Below are positions 1 to 8,469 of a DNA stretch of 64,000 nt, one piece after another. Made by a program: the position numbers and the translations under genes. The DNA is taken from contig NZ_JASBRG010000007.1 of NCBI RefSeq assembly GCF_029961145.1, positions 1,096,155 through 1,160,154 on the forward strand, given 5' to 3'. Each line of letters opens with the position of its first letter. Position 1 is the stretch's first letter. The notes under the pieces were generated by a model that saw nothing but the letters and a program-made list of their open reading frames with translations, searched no databases and was not told where the DNA came from. Source of the stretch: Pinibacter soli (GTDB lineage Bacteria > Bacteroidota > Bacteroidia > Chitinophagales > Chitinophagaceae).

Positions 1-32
1 GCCATGTATTTTCGTGCATTGTTTGGTGCAAC

Positions 33-57
33 AGGTCGAATGCGATTCGCACCTACG
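33..57. repeat. Short palindromic repeat, GCGAATCGCATTCG family
   Basis: A hairpin with arms AGGT-CGAAT and ATTCG-ACCT and a one-base bulge. Read on the minus strand it shares the core TGCCGTA..GCGAATCGCATTCG with the element at 27494-27518. It lies downstream of the esterase gene that ends at 117. Confidence 0.7.
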
Positions 58-61
58 GCAC

Positions 62-121
62 CTCATTTTCAATTTTCAACTTTCCCCGCCTGACTGACTT
101 CAGTCGGCAGGAACTTTCAAT
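62..121. repeat. AAAGTTGAAAATTGAAAATG word repeat with inserted hairpin
   Basis: On the minus strand the stop region of the esterase gene reads as repeated TTGAAA(A/G)TT words, interrupted by a hairpin with arms CCTGCCGACTGA and TCAGTCAGGCGG. The same words follow the next gene upstream (1583-1613). No gene is visible in this stretch. Confidence 0.6.
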
Positions 122-1499
122 TGTTCACAAACATTTTCGCCAACGCATCAAATCCTTTAATTGCGTTTGCCGGCAACTTCTCGCCTTTATCTCCAAACAC
201 ATACATCGCATTTTCCTTTTCGATCGTCACTTTCGTTTCATCAATCTCACCTGATGCAGTTGTTATTTTTTTCAAATCCAATCCAAAATTACCAGCGATG
301 AATTTGTACAACGGTGTGCGTTTATTGATTCCGAAATCATGGCCTTCCGTTGGCAGATGTACATTTTGCACCAACGCATCTTTTCCATAAAAGCTATACA
401 TTCTCTTTAAGTATGGCATTTCAATTTGCGGAACGTGGTCCGTCCAATCCTGTCCGTCGCTTACGACCAACATGGGGCGTGGCGCAGCCATGGCGGCAAT
501 TTCTACGTTATCGGTTCCCCCACCTGCGAAGTGAATAGGCATGCCGCTTTCGCAAGGGCAACCGCCATACATATAACATGACAGCGACACTACAGGTGCG
601 CTCAATTTTATTCTGTCATCAAGCGCTGTCATCAACACAGTAAGACTTCCTCCACCAGAACCGCCACTGATCGCTACTCTTGAAGTATCTGCTTCCGGCA
701 ATGTAAGTATGTAGTCAAGAATGCGAATCGTATTTAACACCTGGATCGTTTGCGCGAGGCTCTTGCGATGATCTTCATACGGAAACTGCAACATTGATTC
801 TCCCCACGCGAACAGATCATAACTAACGGCAATTGTTCCAAGCCTTGCCAGAGTAGCACATCTGTACTGACAATCCGGACGATAACGGCATGCCTGCCAA
901 TGTCCGTCGGGACAAAGCACTACCGGAATTTTTCCCTTGATCTTTGCAGGTTTATAAATTGAACCGGCAACATACACGCCCGGCAACATTTCAATGGCGA
1001 AGTTTTCAATAGTGTAATCACCTAATGTTCTTTTATTCGCCAGAATTGTTTTAGATGCAGGCTTTGCTGGCAACGGAGAAATTTCCAACGCTTCGAGCAT
1101 CTGTTGTTTCAATATTGCCTTTCTCTTTTCCCATGTCTCCTTGTCGTTGTATAAAGCAGCCAACTCGTTCAACTTCTTCTGTCCGTCTTCTACGCTCCAG
1201 CGATAGTACTCATACTCTTTCAGCTTGTAGGTTGAATCATTTTCTTTGTTCACCTTCATATCAAATGGCGTCAAGATATTGGCCAGCGTGGCATCCACAT
1301 TCTCCCTGTATCTCCAATCAGCATAGCTAACCCATTTATCGGCCACCATTTTATTATCGAACTTTATTCGCACATTGAATTTTGTCTGCACTTCCTGCAA
1401 AACCTGCTTCAATGGCTTCTTGTATTTTTCGTCGGCATTTTGCTGCGCAAATGTTTGCGAAAAAAACACAAGAAAAAGTATCGTTATTGTTGTGCGCAT
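117..1499 (-). CDS. Secreted alpha/beta-hydrolase esterase with an N-terminal STN-like domain
   Basis: This is a 460-residue exported esterase of the acetyl-xylan-esterase / dienelactone-hydrolase type. A signal peptide ends near residue 18 (TFA-QQ). Residues 28-95 resemble the STN (secretin and TonB N-terminus) fold, with a PLKQVLQEV helix, strands and a second helix. The hydrolase domain from about residue 140 has the nucleophile elbow GGSGGG (Ser281), a candidate acid in SDGQDWTD (around Asp351) and the histidine of EGHDFG (His387). In a pectin locus it would be expected to remove acetyl or methyl esters from galacturonan; the CE19 pectin methylesterase BT1017 of Bacteroides is one possible relative, not verified. 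It is the last gene of the minus-strand run that starts at 25280. Its TGA stop lies in an AATTGAAAGTT repeat word. Confidence 0.75.
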   Translation of the reverse strand: MRTTITILFLVFFSQTFAQQNADEKYKKPLKQVLQEVQTKFNVRIKFDNKMVADKWVSYADWRYRENVDATLANILTPFDMKVNKENDSTYKLKEYEYYRWSVEDGQKKLNELAALYNDKETWEKRKAILKQQMLEALEISPLPAKPASKTILANKRTLGDYTIENFAIEMLPGVYVAGSIYKPAKIKGKIPVVLCPDGHWQACRYRPDCQYRCATLARLGTIAVSYDLFAWGESMLQFPYEDHRKSLAQTIQVLNTIRILDYILTLPEADTSRVAISGGSGGGSLTVLMTALDDRIKLSAPVVSLSCYMYGGCPCESGMPIHFAGGGTDNVEIAAMAAPRPMLVVSDGQDWTDHVPQIEMPYLKRMYSFYGKDALVQNVHLPTEGHDFGINKRTPLYKFIAGNFGLDLKKITTASGEIDETKVTIEKENAMYVFGDKGEKLPANAIKGFDALAKMFVNN

Positions 1500-1582
1500 T
1501 GGTCTCTTTTTTGATCAAACATTTTTAATAGTTGAGCATGCAACCCTCAAATTCTTTTTGAATCTTTTATACCCCAAACATC

Positions 1583-1613
1583 TCACCTCTCATTTTCAAC
1601 TTTCAATTTTCAC
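1583..1613. repeat. GAAAATTGAAAGTTGAAAAT word repeat
   Basis: On the minus strand this follows the TAA stop of the sialidase-like gene by two bases. It is the same word array as downstream of the esterase gene at 62-121, without the inserted hairpin. Confidence 0.6.
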
Positions 1614-2747
1614 TTATTTATCGCTCGAATCAATTTCCGATCCTGCCTTCGGCGCTTCATATCCTTTCATTGCCGGCCATTCTCCTTTGATTATTTTTTT
1701 CATCTCAAGTTTAGTAGGATCGATCTTTACGTATTTTATTTTCTTTCTCCTCCATGTGTAAACAATATGCACCATTCCGTCTTTCGATTGTATCACAGAA
1801 GGATAAGAGTATTGACTGATAGGTGAATCTTCCAGTATTGCCGCTGCATACCATGTTTTGCCATCTTTGGACACTGCAACATTCAAAGGTGTTCTTGCGC
1901 CCTTACCATTCTTCAAACTGTCTGCCGGTCTAACATGGTTGTACACCAACAACTGGCGGCCATCCTTTAATGTTACAGCATCAGTCCCCGAGTTGTTATT
2001 AGGCATCTCTGTCGTTGTAACAGCGGACCACGTCTTTCCTCTGTCATGCGACCATGATTCCACAATTGCTCTATCCTTGCTTCTGCCTAGTGCTTGCAGA
2101 CTTCCATCTTTATAATTAAGAATAGATGGCTGAATGAATGATAACGTTTTGCCGTCGTTGATCGGTCCAATCATCTGCCATGTTTTTGCATTAACATCGA
2201 TCACCTCAAAATGCGCTCTCCATCCTCCTGCTTCCGTGCTGGAAGGACAAATAATTTTTCCATCAATCATTACCGGCTTGTTCTTAATGGGCCCTAAAAA
2301 GCTATCTGGCAAAGCTTCTGGTGATGACCATGTATTGCCATTATCTTTTGAACGCAGCATCCAACCTTTCCATCCCGCCACATTTGGACCTACTTTATAG
2401 AACAACCACAACTCGCCATTCGGCACTTGATACAACACGGGATTCCAACATGCGTAACGTAATGTATCGTTGATGATGCCATTGGCAACGTTCTGCGGCT
2501 TCGTCCATTGACCATTCATCATTTGGCTCACCCAAATGCAAACGTCAGGGTTTCTTTCTTTTGTTCCACCGAACCATGCAGCAACTAAACCTTGCGGGGT
2601 TTCCACAATTGTCGATGCGTGGCTTTCAGGGAATGGCGGATTGTCGCAAATGAATTCATCAACGATGATGCCTTTCTTCCAGGGCTTTTGTGCTTGTGTA
2701 GCAACAATGTTTAACGACGCTAATAATATCAAAAACAGTTTTTTCAT
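1614..2747 (-). CDS. Secreted sialidase-fold (BNR-repeat) beta-propeller protein
   Basis: A 377-residue protein with a signal peptide ending at about residue 19 (ATQAQ). It belongs to the widespread 'predicted neuraminidase' family (COG4692). The start of the propeller has the family signature FPESHAST followed by AAWFGGT, and three Asp-box repeats are visible (SKDNGNTW, SHDRGKTW and SKDGKTW), typical of six-bladed sialidase propellers. Family members in pectin and plant-glycan loci are not known to act on sialic acid, and no FRIP motif is seen, so the substrate is more likely a plant acidic sugar or rhamnose-containing side chain. It lies between a GH78 gene and an esterase gene in the same direction, 107 bases after the GH78 stop. 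The fold is secure; the specificity is unknown. Confidence 0.75.
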   Translation of the reverse strand: MKKLFLILLASLNIVATQAQKPWKKGIIVDEFICDNPPFPESHASTIVETPQGLVAAWFGGTKERNPDVCIWVSQMMNGQWTKPQNVANGIINDTLRYACWNPVLYQVPNGELWLFYKVGPNVAGWKGWMLRSKDNGNTWSSPEALPDSFLGPIKNKPVMIDGKIICPSSTEAGGWRAHFEVIDVNAKTWQMIGPINDGKTLSFIQPSILNYKDGSLQALGRSKDRAIVESWSHDRGKTWSAVTTTEMPNNNSGTDAVTLKDGRQLLVYNHVRPADSLKNGKGARTPLNVAVSKDGKTWYAAAILEDSPISQYSYPSVIQSKDGMVHIVYTWRRKKIKYVKIDPTKLEMKKIIKGEWPAMKGYEAPKAGSEIDSSDK

Positions 2748-2763
2748 GCTATTGTTTTTATTA

Positions 2764-2850
2764 CCACTAAGGCATTAAGGACACTAAGTTTCACTAAGAA
2801 AACTCCTGTATATTTTGGCACCTTAATAATGTTTAGTGCCTTAGTGTAAA
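2764..2850. repeat. CACTAAGG-family inverted repeat, copy 1
   Basis: The left side holds tandem CACTAAGGcattAAGGACACTAAG words and the right side their inverse (TTTAGTGCCTTAGTG). The element fills the gap between the GH78 stop and the start of the sialidase-like gene. Related copies lie at 11272-11409 and 31552-31645. Confidence 0.8.
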
Positions 2851-2854
2851 TCTT

Positions 2855-5602
2855 TTAGTCGTTGATCGTAAACGAATACACACCCGATCCAATTTCATAT
2901 ACTTCTTGTTTACCCTGCTCTCCAATATATTTTACTCCATCAGCAGATTCAATACTACTGCCACTTTCAACAATATTTTTCTTGTCTACCGGAAAATGAA
3001 TTTCAGCTTTGCAATTTGGCGGCACGACTACATTCCATTCAATTGCATTACTATTTCTTTTCCAACTGCTTTTTATCGTTCCATACATTGACAGGTATGA
3101 AGCGTTCGCATAATCCAGCCCCTTCACAAACGAAGGTTTCATGATGATCTTCTTGAAAGCAACTTGCTTATCGTCTGATTTAATGCCCGCAAGATTTTCA
3201 TAGTACCACACAATTAAATCGCCCAGCAACATAATGTGATTTTGCGAATTCATTTCCGGATTAGCAGTATTGCCGTTCCAAAGCTCCCAGATTGTGGTAG
3301 CACCATTTTCAACCATGTACCCCCAACTTGGATAGTCTTTGTTAGAAGCGAGTGTGTATGCAATATCTGCCTGCCCGTTGTAGGTCAATCCGCGCATAAG
3401 CCATTGTGTACCGATAACACCTGTGCTGATATGTGAATTATTTTCTTTTACAATTTTATCGGTGATGTTACTAAACACCTGCTGCCTGTATTGCTCAGGC
3501 ACCATGCCAAAATACAGCGGCAACAAATTCGCCGTTACAGTGTTGTTACTATAACGATTTGTATTTTTATCGAAGAATTGGTTATTGAACGCGATTTTGA
3601 TTTTCTCTCCTAATGAATCATATTCTGCAACATCATCTGTCTTGCCGAGCATTGTCGCAAAACCTTTCATCAATGTGAGCAATCGATAATAACTTGCTGT
3701 GGCAATCAAGACGCCATCAGTGTTACGCAAAGAATCTTTTGAATGAATCAACTCTTTAGATTCAGGAGGCACGCACCAGTCACCATATTTATCTTTAGTG
3801 ATCAAATCATTTTTCATGTATTTGCTGCGCATGTATTCCATCCATTTCTTCATGGACGGATAATGCTTTTCGATAGGTTTTGCATCACCAAACTGATGAT
3901 ACAGCATATCTGCAATGAGAAAATATGTTCCGGGCCATGTTACGTTGTCACTGTAATAATTCCAGTAAGCAGGAGCTACATCAGGAATGGCGCCGTCTGG
4001 CTTTTGAGCAGCTTCGATATCGTCCAGCCATTTTGCATACAACTTTGCATTATCAAAAATAAAACTCTCTCCGTAGGCACCTGTCGCACGATCGCCGAGC
4101 CATGGCATGCGTTCATTACGTTGCGGACAATCGATCGGCATTCCTTTATAATTTGAAGCAATGCCCCACCATGCGTTTTTATACACCTGGTTTATAGTTT
4201 GATTGGATGTTTCAAAAATGCTGATCGTGTTTATACCATCGTATACCACGTCGCCTTCAAAGTCAGCAACAGAAGGTATCCCCGGGTAATTTGAAATTTC
4301 AACAAACCTGAAACCATGGTATACAAATGAAGGTCGCCATTCTTCCGGGCCCTTACCTTTCAGAATGTATTTATCGGTTGAAATAGCATCCCGAAGATTT
4401 CTCGTATACAATTCTCCGTCTGGTTTCAAGCTCTCGCCAAAACGCAATACAACCGAATCTCCTGCTTTTCCTCTTACTCTCAACTTAATCCATCCCGCCA
4501 TGTTTTGCCCCATGTCCATTATATAAATACCGGGCTTCTGCTCTTTAATGGAAACGGGCTTCACGTGCCCCATGACTTTCACCAACTCATTCATTTGCGC
4601 TTCCAGGTTGCCGCCCGGAGCCTGTACCAATTCCGGCTTTCTCCATTTGCTATCGTTAAATGAAGTATTGTTCCACCCATTCATTTCTTTTCTCGCATCA
4701 TATTCTTCACCATCATATTCGTTGTTGGAACGGATAGGACCGTCGCCACTTAACTTCCACGTATCATCGCTAACTATTGTTGCACGTTTTCCATCCGCAT
4801 ATTCTATTTCGAGCTGCAATATCATTTTGGGAAAACCGAATGTCTTGATCTTTTGCGGCTTGTAATTCTGGCGCATGGTAAAAAATCTGCCATTGCCAAG
4901 CACTGTCGCAATCACATTTTTTCCACGCTGAATATTCTCTGTAACGTCAAACGTGTTGTACTTAACATTTTTTGTAAAATCCGTTGGAGAAGGAGCCAAC
5001 ACCTGGTCGCCAATCTTCTTACCATTAATATACAACTCGTACAGCCCCATTCCCGAAACATACACCGTTGCTCGTTTTACAGCGGCAGTTGTCTCAAATG
5101 GTTTGCGAAAATATCTGGCAGACAATCTTGAAAACTTTGTAACACTATCCCATGCAAATGGTTTCTCCCAACCGATCCATTTTGCTTTCCATTCTTTGCT
5201 ATTCAATATTCCCATACTCCAGCCATTTGCAACACTCCATGGCAATTCCATGTAGTTCGTCCATACTTTTACTTTCCAGTAATAGGCTGCTTTACTAACA
5301 AGCGGTATACCGTTGTATAGTACATGTATAGATTGCGAAGAATTTACTTTACCAGAGTTCCAAACGTCGCCATCATTTGCATTGAGTTTTTCGAGCGATG
5401 ACGACACGAGTATTTGGTACGCAGTCTGTACGGTATTTCTTTTTGAGCTCCCTATTTCCCAACTGAGCCTTGGCTGCGACACATCAATTCCTTCAGGATT
5501 GTCAAGCATCTCACAGCGCAGACTTGCCAACTCATTTCTTTGTGCGAGGCAACTCGTAGCGAGCCCAAGCAAGAAAACAATATTGATGATAATATGCTTC
5601 AT
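2855..5602 (-). CDS. GH78 alpha-L-rhamnosidase, first copy
   Basis: A 915-residue exported exo-alpha-L-rhamnosidase, which removes terminal alpha-L-rhamnose from pectic side chains or rhamnogalacturonan ends in the periplasm or at the cell surface. The signal peptide ends at about residue 20. The domain order is the usual one for bacterial GH78: an N-terminal fibronectin-like domain (25-135), a beta-sandwich (about 140-330, VYVSGMGLYELYINGKKIG), a second beta domain, an (alpha/alpha)6 barrel (about 460-810) and a C-terminal beta domain. Active-site segments are visible: DCPQRNERMPWLGD (Asp491, Glu497 as general acid) and NGATTIWELW (Glu773 as candidate general base). Asn496 replaces the aspartate most often found in DCPQRDER. 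The GH2 gene upstream ends 14 bases before this start, so co-transcription is likely. Confidence 0.93.
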   Translation of the reverse strand: MKHIIINIVFLLGLATSCLAQRNELASLRCEMLDNPEGIDVSQPRLSWEIGSSKRNTVQTAYQILVSSSLEKLNANDGDVWNSGKVNSSQSIHVLYNGIPLVSKAAYYWKVKVWTNYMELPWSVANGWSMGILNSKEWKAKWIGWEKPFAWDSVTKFSRLSARYFRKPFETTAAVKRATVYVSGMGLYELYINGKKIGDQVLAPSPTDFTKNVKYNTFDVTENIQRGKNVIATVLGNGRFFTMRQNYKPQKIKTFGFPKMILQLEIEYADGKRATIVSDDTWKLSGDGPIRSNNEYDGEEYDARKEMNGWNNTSFNDSKWRKPELVQAPGGNLEAQMNELVKVMGHVKPVSIKEQKPGIYIMDMGQNMAGWIKLRVRGKAGDSVVLRFGESLKPDGELYTRNLRDAISTDKYILKGKGPEEWRPSFVYHGFRFVEISNYPGIPSVADFEGDVVYDGINTISIFETSNQTINQVYKNAWWGIASNYKGMPIDCPQRNERMPWLGDRATGAYGESFIFDNAKLYAKWLDDIEAAQKPDGAIPDVAPAYWNYYSDNVTWPGTYFLIADMLYHQFGDAKPIEKHYPSMKKWMEYMRSKYMKNDLITKDKYGDWCVPPESKELIHSKDSLRNTDGVLIATASYYRLLTLMKGFATMLGKTDDVAEYDSLGEKIKIAFNNQFFDKNTNRYSNNTVTANLLPLYFGMVPEQYRQQVFSNITDKIVKENNSHISTGVIGTQWLMRGLTYNGQADIAYTLASNKDYPSWGYMVENGATTIWELWNGNTANPEMNSQNHIMLLGDLIVWYYENLAGIKSDDKQVAFKKIIMKPSFVKGLDYANASYLSMYGTIKSSWKRNSNAIEWNVVVPPNCKAEIHFPVDKKNIVESGSSIESADGVKYIGEQGKQEVYEIGSGVYSFTIND

Positions 5603-5616
5603 GATGTTATCTCATC

Positions 5617-8400
5617 TTATTTGCCTGTAAAATCAAAATACAGCGTTATCGCCAATGCTCTGTCTTTTTCTTTTTCGTAATCGTAAAAAATATTCTTTTG
5701 CGCCATCACGCCGGTTGTCAAAGGTTTCTGCGTCTTTGTTCCAATAGCTGAGATTCCCTGCATGAAGGAAATATCACCGCCTGGAAACACAGGCACAAAA
5801 TTTTGATACGGATCCTTTGAAACCTTCGGTGTGAACAGTCTTAAGAACAGATCCTCATTCTCTGTAATCACGGTAAAGTTTTGACTGCTCGTAAAGAACT
5901 TGCACCAATACATGTTTGCATAATAACCTTTAAATTCAGGATATACAAATGGCACTTCTCCCGTTGCCGTATTGTTGTATTCTTTTTCCCAGACGCCAAA
6001 CTGCGTTCCTTTCATTCTGTTTTTCCAAACCCTGTAAGGCCCGTCCCCCATATATTTAACAGACTTCATTGCATATTCAGGAAATGAAAAATTTACCCCC
6101 ACAACATCTGTTAAGTATGCGGCAGGAAAATAATTCACTTTCATTTTGATCCAACCGGAAGGATAGATCGTCCACTCAAGTGTGTTGTATGATTGCTTTC
6201 TATCGAAGGTTGATCTTATCACGATGTTATCGCCTTCTACAGTGTCTGTAAAACCAGCAAAGTTCGTAGCACCTTCATCCACAATGGGACCGTTATTGAA
6301 CGGAATAATGCCTTTATCATTCTTTACTTCTTTCAGTAACCCGGTATTGCGACTAAATGTCAACTGCACGGTGGCTGCATTGACTATGTACAAAGAATCA
6401 CTCTTTTCGATTTCCACATTTATACTACCGTCCTTCTTAACAATATTGTCCGCTGTTTTTGAAGGCAATGTTATTTTGAAGCTCCATGTAAATATTTCAC
6501 GACTGAACGGATCTTTGGCCGTTACATACAATACATCATAGTTTTGCCAATCTGCAGGAAGATCAATTTTCAACGATCCCTTTTCTGACGGTTTAATATC
6601 AGGCGCAGCAATGGTTCCAGACTTTGAGGAGAGATTCGCCTGATCATTTACACCACCAAGCTTTTGCAATTTCCATTGCAAAGAACATTGATTAACATTG
6701 GTAAAATAATACCGGTTTTCAATTTTCAAACTCCCGTCAAATGCTGGTGTAATATCTTTTCGTTCGAAAAATATTGGCGACCAAACTTCTTTAATGGTAA
6801 AGAAACTTCCTTCTTTTTCATGATATGGTCCAACGATTCCGTCAGGTGCATGTTCTTTGTCTGTATCGATGATTCCGCCTTTATCTGTACGCACCACGCC
6901 TTCGTCTGCAAACACCCACAGAAAACCTCCGGCACAGATTGGGTTGCGCCACATTTCTTCCCAATAATCATACAAGCCTGCGCCGTGGCCACCATCGTAC
7001 ATACCATGTAAAAATTCTGTTGGCATTACGATGTTATGACCGTGCATATAGTTGCCGATGCCATAGTCGAAATCGCGGTAATGCTGTGTATCAAATCCGC
7101 TAAACACCTGCCATGGATGAATCACAGGGCGGTGCTGAATATCCCATTGCCTGAAATATGGATCAAGTTCAAGATTATGCCCACCTTCATTTCCGTTGGC
7201 CCAAAAAATAATGGACGGATGATTTTCATCGTTATCAAACATTTCCTTCAGCAACTTCTTTCCGGTTGGTGTGTCATAATGTCCGTGCCATCCTGCTAAC
7301 TCATCCATTACAAACAACCCAAGAGAATCACATACATCCAGGAAATGACCATCCGGTGGATAGTGACTCATTCGCACTGCGTTCATGTTCATTTCCTTCA
7401 TTAGCAATACATCTGCTATGCTTATTCCTTTGCTGGTTGCCCTTCCTGATGTGGGCCAGAATGAATGACGGTTCACGCCTTTCATTTTCACTTTTACCCC
7501 ATTGACATAAATACCATCGCGCTCTTTTACTTCAACAGTCCTGAAACCGATGCGTTTGGAAACAGTGTGCAACACGTTGCCATTCTGCACTAGCGTAAAC
7601 ACTACGTTATACAAATCAGGCGTTTCAGGTGTCCACTGCTTTATATTTTTGAATGAGGTTTTTATGGAAGCAATTGTATCACCAACACCAATTTTATCAT
7701 TAGTGGCACTTCCTATCTGCCTGCCATCCAGTGAGAAAAGCTGTGTTCTTATTTCAGTTGCTTTATTGTTTTTTGAAAGAAAAACATTGGCATCTATATC
7801 TCCATTTGCCTTTGCATTTACAGCAACGTTATCAATGTGCTGTTGAGGCAGCATCTCTAAATACACGGGTCTGAAGATGCCGCCAAATATCCAGAAGTCA
7901 GCTTTCCGTTCAGCTTCATTTACAGATTTATTGTCGGAATGTTTTGCGACTGTCACCTCCAGCAAATTGTCTTTTCCGTATTTCAGCAACTTGCTGATGT
8001 CATGTTTAAACACATAAAAAGATCCCTGGTGTTTTGCGCCCGCAACCTTGCCGTTGATCTTTACATCCGTATCTGTCATGCTGCCTTCAAACACAATGTT
8101 CACCACTTTATTCTTCCAATCTGAAGGCACTTTAAAAGTGTATTTGTACAAGCCTTTCTCTTTGCCTTTTGCACTGTCTTTGTTGAAGCCGTAATTGTAT
8201 TTTCCAAAGCCTTGCAGTTCCCAGCAGCTTGGCACAGGGATGGTTGTCCATTTACCGGAGTTGCGACCTTCTGTGCAATAGAATTGCCAGTCAACGGTGT
8301 TATCGTTGCCAGTTCCTGAAAGGTATCGGATTTCCGTGTTCTGCGCAAAGGAATGCAGAACAGATAGTAAGGCGATGTATGTAAATAGAATTCGTCTCAT
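5617..8400 (-). CDS. GH2 glycosidase (beta-galactosidase / beta-glucuronidase type)
   Basis: A 927-residue secreted GH2 enzyme. The start is placed at the ATG at 8400, ten codons inside the longest frame, because the signal peptide (MRRILFTYIALLSVLHSFAQ) begins there and the extra codons lie in a palindromic repeat. The domain order is sugar-binding sandwich, immunoglobulin-like domain, TIM barrel (about residues 300-600) and beta-sandwich domains. The acid/base is in NGNEGGHN (Glu405) and the nucleophile is probably in PTEFLHG (Glu462). GH2 enzymes hydrolyse beta-galactosides, beta-glucuronides or alpha-L-arabinopyranosides with retention; sequence inspection cannot separate these. It is followed by the GH78 gene after 14 bases. 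Confidence 0.9.
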   Translation of the reverse strand: MRRILFTYIALLSVLHSFAQNTEIRYLSGTGNDNTVDWQFYCTEGRNSGKWTTIPVPSCWELQGFGKYNYGFNKDSAKGKEKGLYKYTFKVPSDWKNKVVNIVFEGSMTDTDVKINGKVAGAKHQGSFYVFKHDISKLLKYGKDNLLEVTVAKHSDNKSVNEAERKADFWIFGGIFRPVYLEMLPQQHIDNVAVNAKANGDIDANVFLSKNNKATEIRTQLFSLDGRQIGSATNDKIGVGDTIASIKTSFKNIKQWTPETPDLYNVVFTLVQNGNVLHTVSKRIGFRTVEVKERDGIYVNGVKVKMKGVNRHSFWPTSGRATSKGISIADVLLMKEMNMNAVRMSHYPPDGHFLDVCDSLGLFVMDELAGWHGHYDTPTGKKLLKEMFDNDENHPSIIFWANGNEGGHNLELDPYFRQWDIQHRPVIHPWQVFSGFDTQHYRDFDYGIGNYMHGHNIVMPTEFLHGMYDGGHGAGLYDYWEEMWRNPICAGGFLWVFADEGVVRTDKGGIIDTDKEHAPDGIVGPYHEKEGSFFTIKEVWSPIFFERKDITPAFDGSLKIENRYYFTNVNQCSLQWKLQKLGGVNDQANLSSKSGTIAAPDIKPSEKGSLKIDLPADWQNYDVLYVTAKDPFSREIFTWSFKITLPSKTADNIVKKDGSINVEIEKSDSLYIVNAATVQLTFSRNTGLLKEVKNDKGIIPFNNGPIVDEGATNFAGFTDTVEGDNIVIRSTFDRKQSYNTLEWTIYPSGWIKMKVNYFPAAYLTDVVGVNFSFPEYAMKSVKYMGDGPYRVWKNRMKGTQFGVWEKEYNNTATGEVPFVYPEFKGYYANMYWCKFFTSSQNFTVITENEDLFLRLFTPKVSKDPYQNFVPVFPGGDISFMQGISAIGTKTQKPLTTGVMAQKNIFYDYEKEKDRALAITLYFDFTGK

Positions 8401-8418
8401 TGTTCGATATCCCGGGCT

Positions 8419-8469
8419 CTCTTGGAACACATTGAATGTGTACCAAGAGACGCATTCAATGCGTCTCTA
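8419..8469. repeat. Double palindrome, GTAGAGAC family
   Basis: Two overlapping perfect hairpins. The first (8419-8449) has arms CTCTTGG..ACACATT and AATGTGT..CCAAGAG. The second (8446-8468) has 11-base arms AGAGACGCATT and AATGCGTCTCT. On the minus strand the repeat begins GTAGAGACG, and its TAG is the stop codon of the beta-propeller gene. Confidence 0.85.

Noticed and set aside
1614-2747. Calling the BNR protein a true sialidase
   Set aside because: Asp-boxes show the fold, but no FRIP motif or sialic-acid genes are visible, and the setting is a plant-pectin locus.
2764-2850. CACTAAGG words as a CRISPR array
   Set aside because: Words are too short and irregular, the element is an inverted repeat, and no cas gene is present.
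3743-4156. 137-codon plus-strand frame inside GH78
   Set aside because: It lies wholly within a strong GH78 coding region on the other strand and shows no domain or composition of its own.
8401-8430. Longer start of the GH2 gene at 8430
   Set aside because: The extra ten codons lie in a palindrome, and the signal peptide begins at the ATG at 8400.
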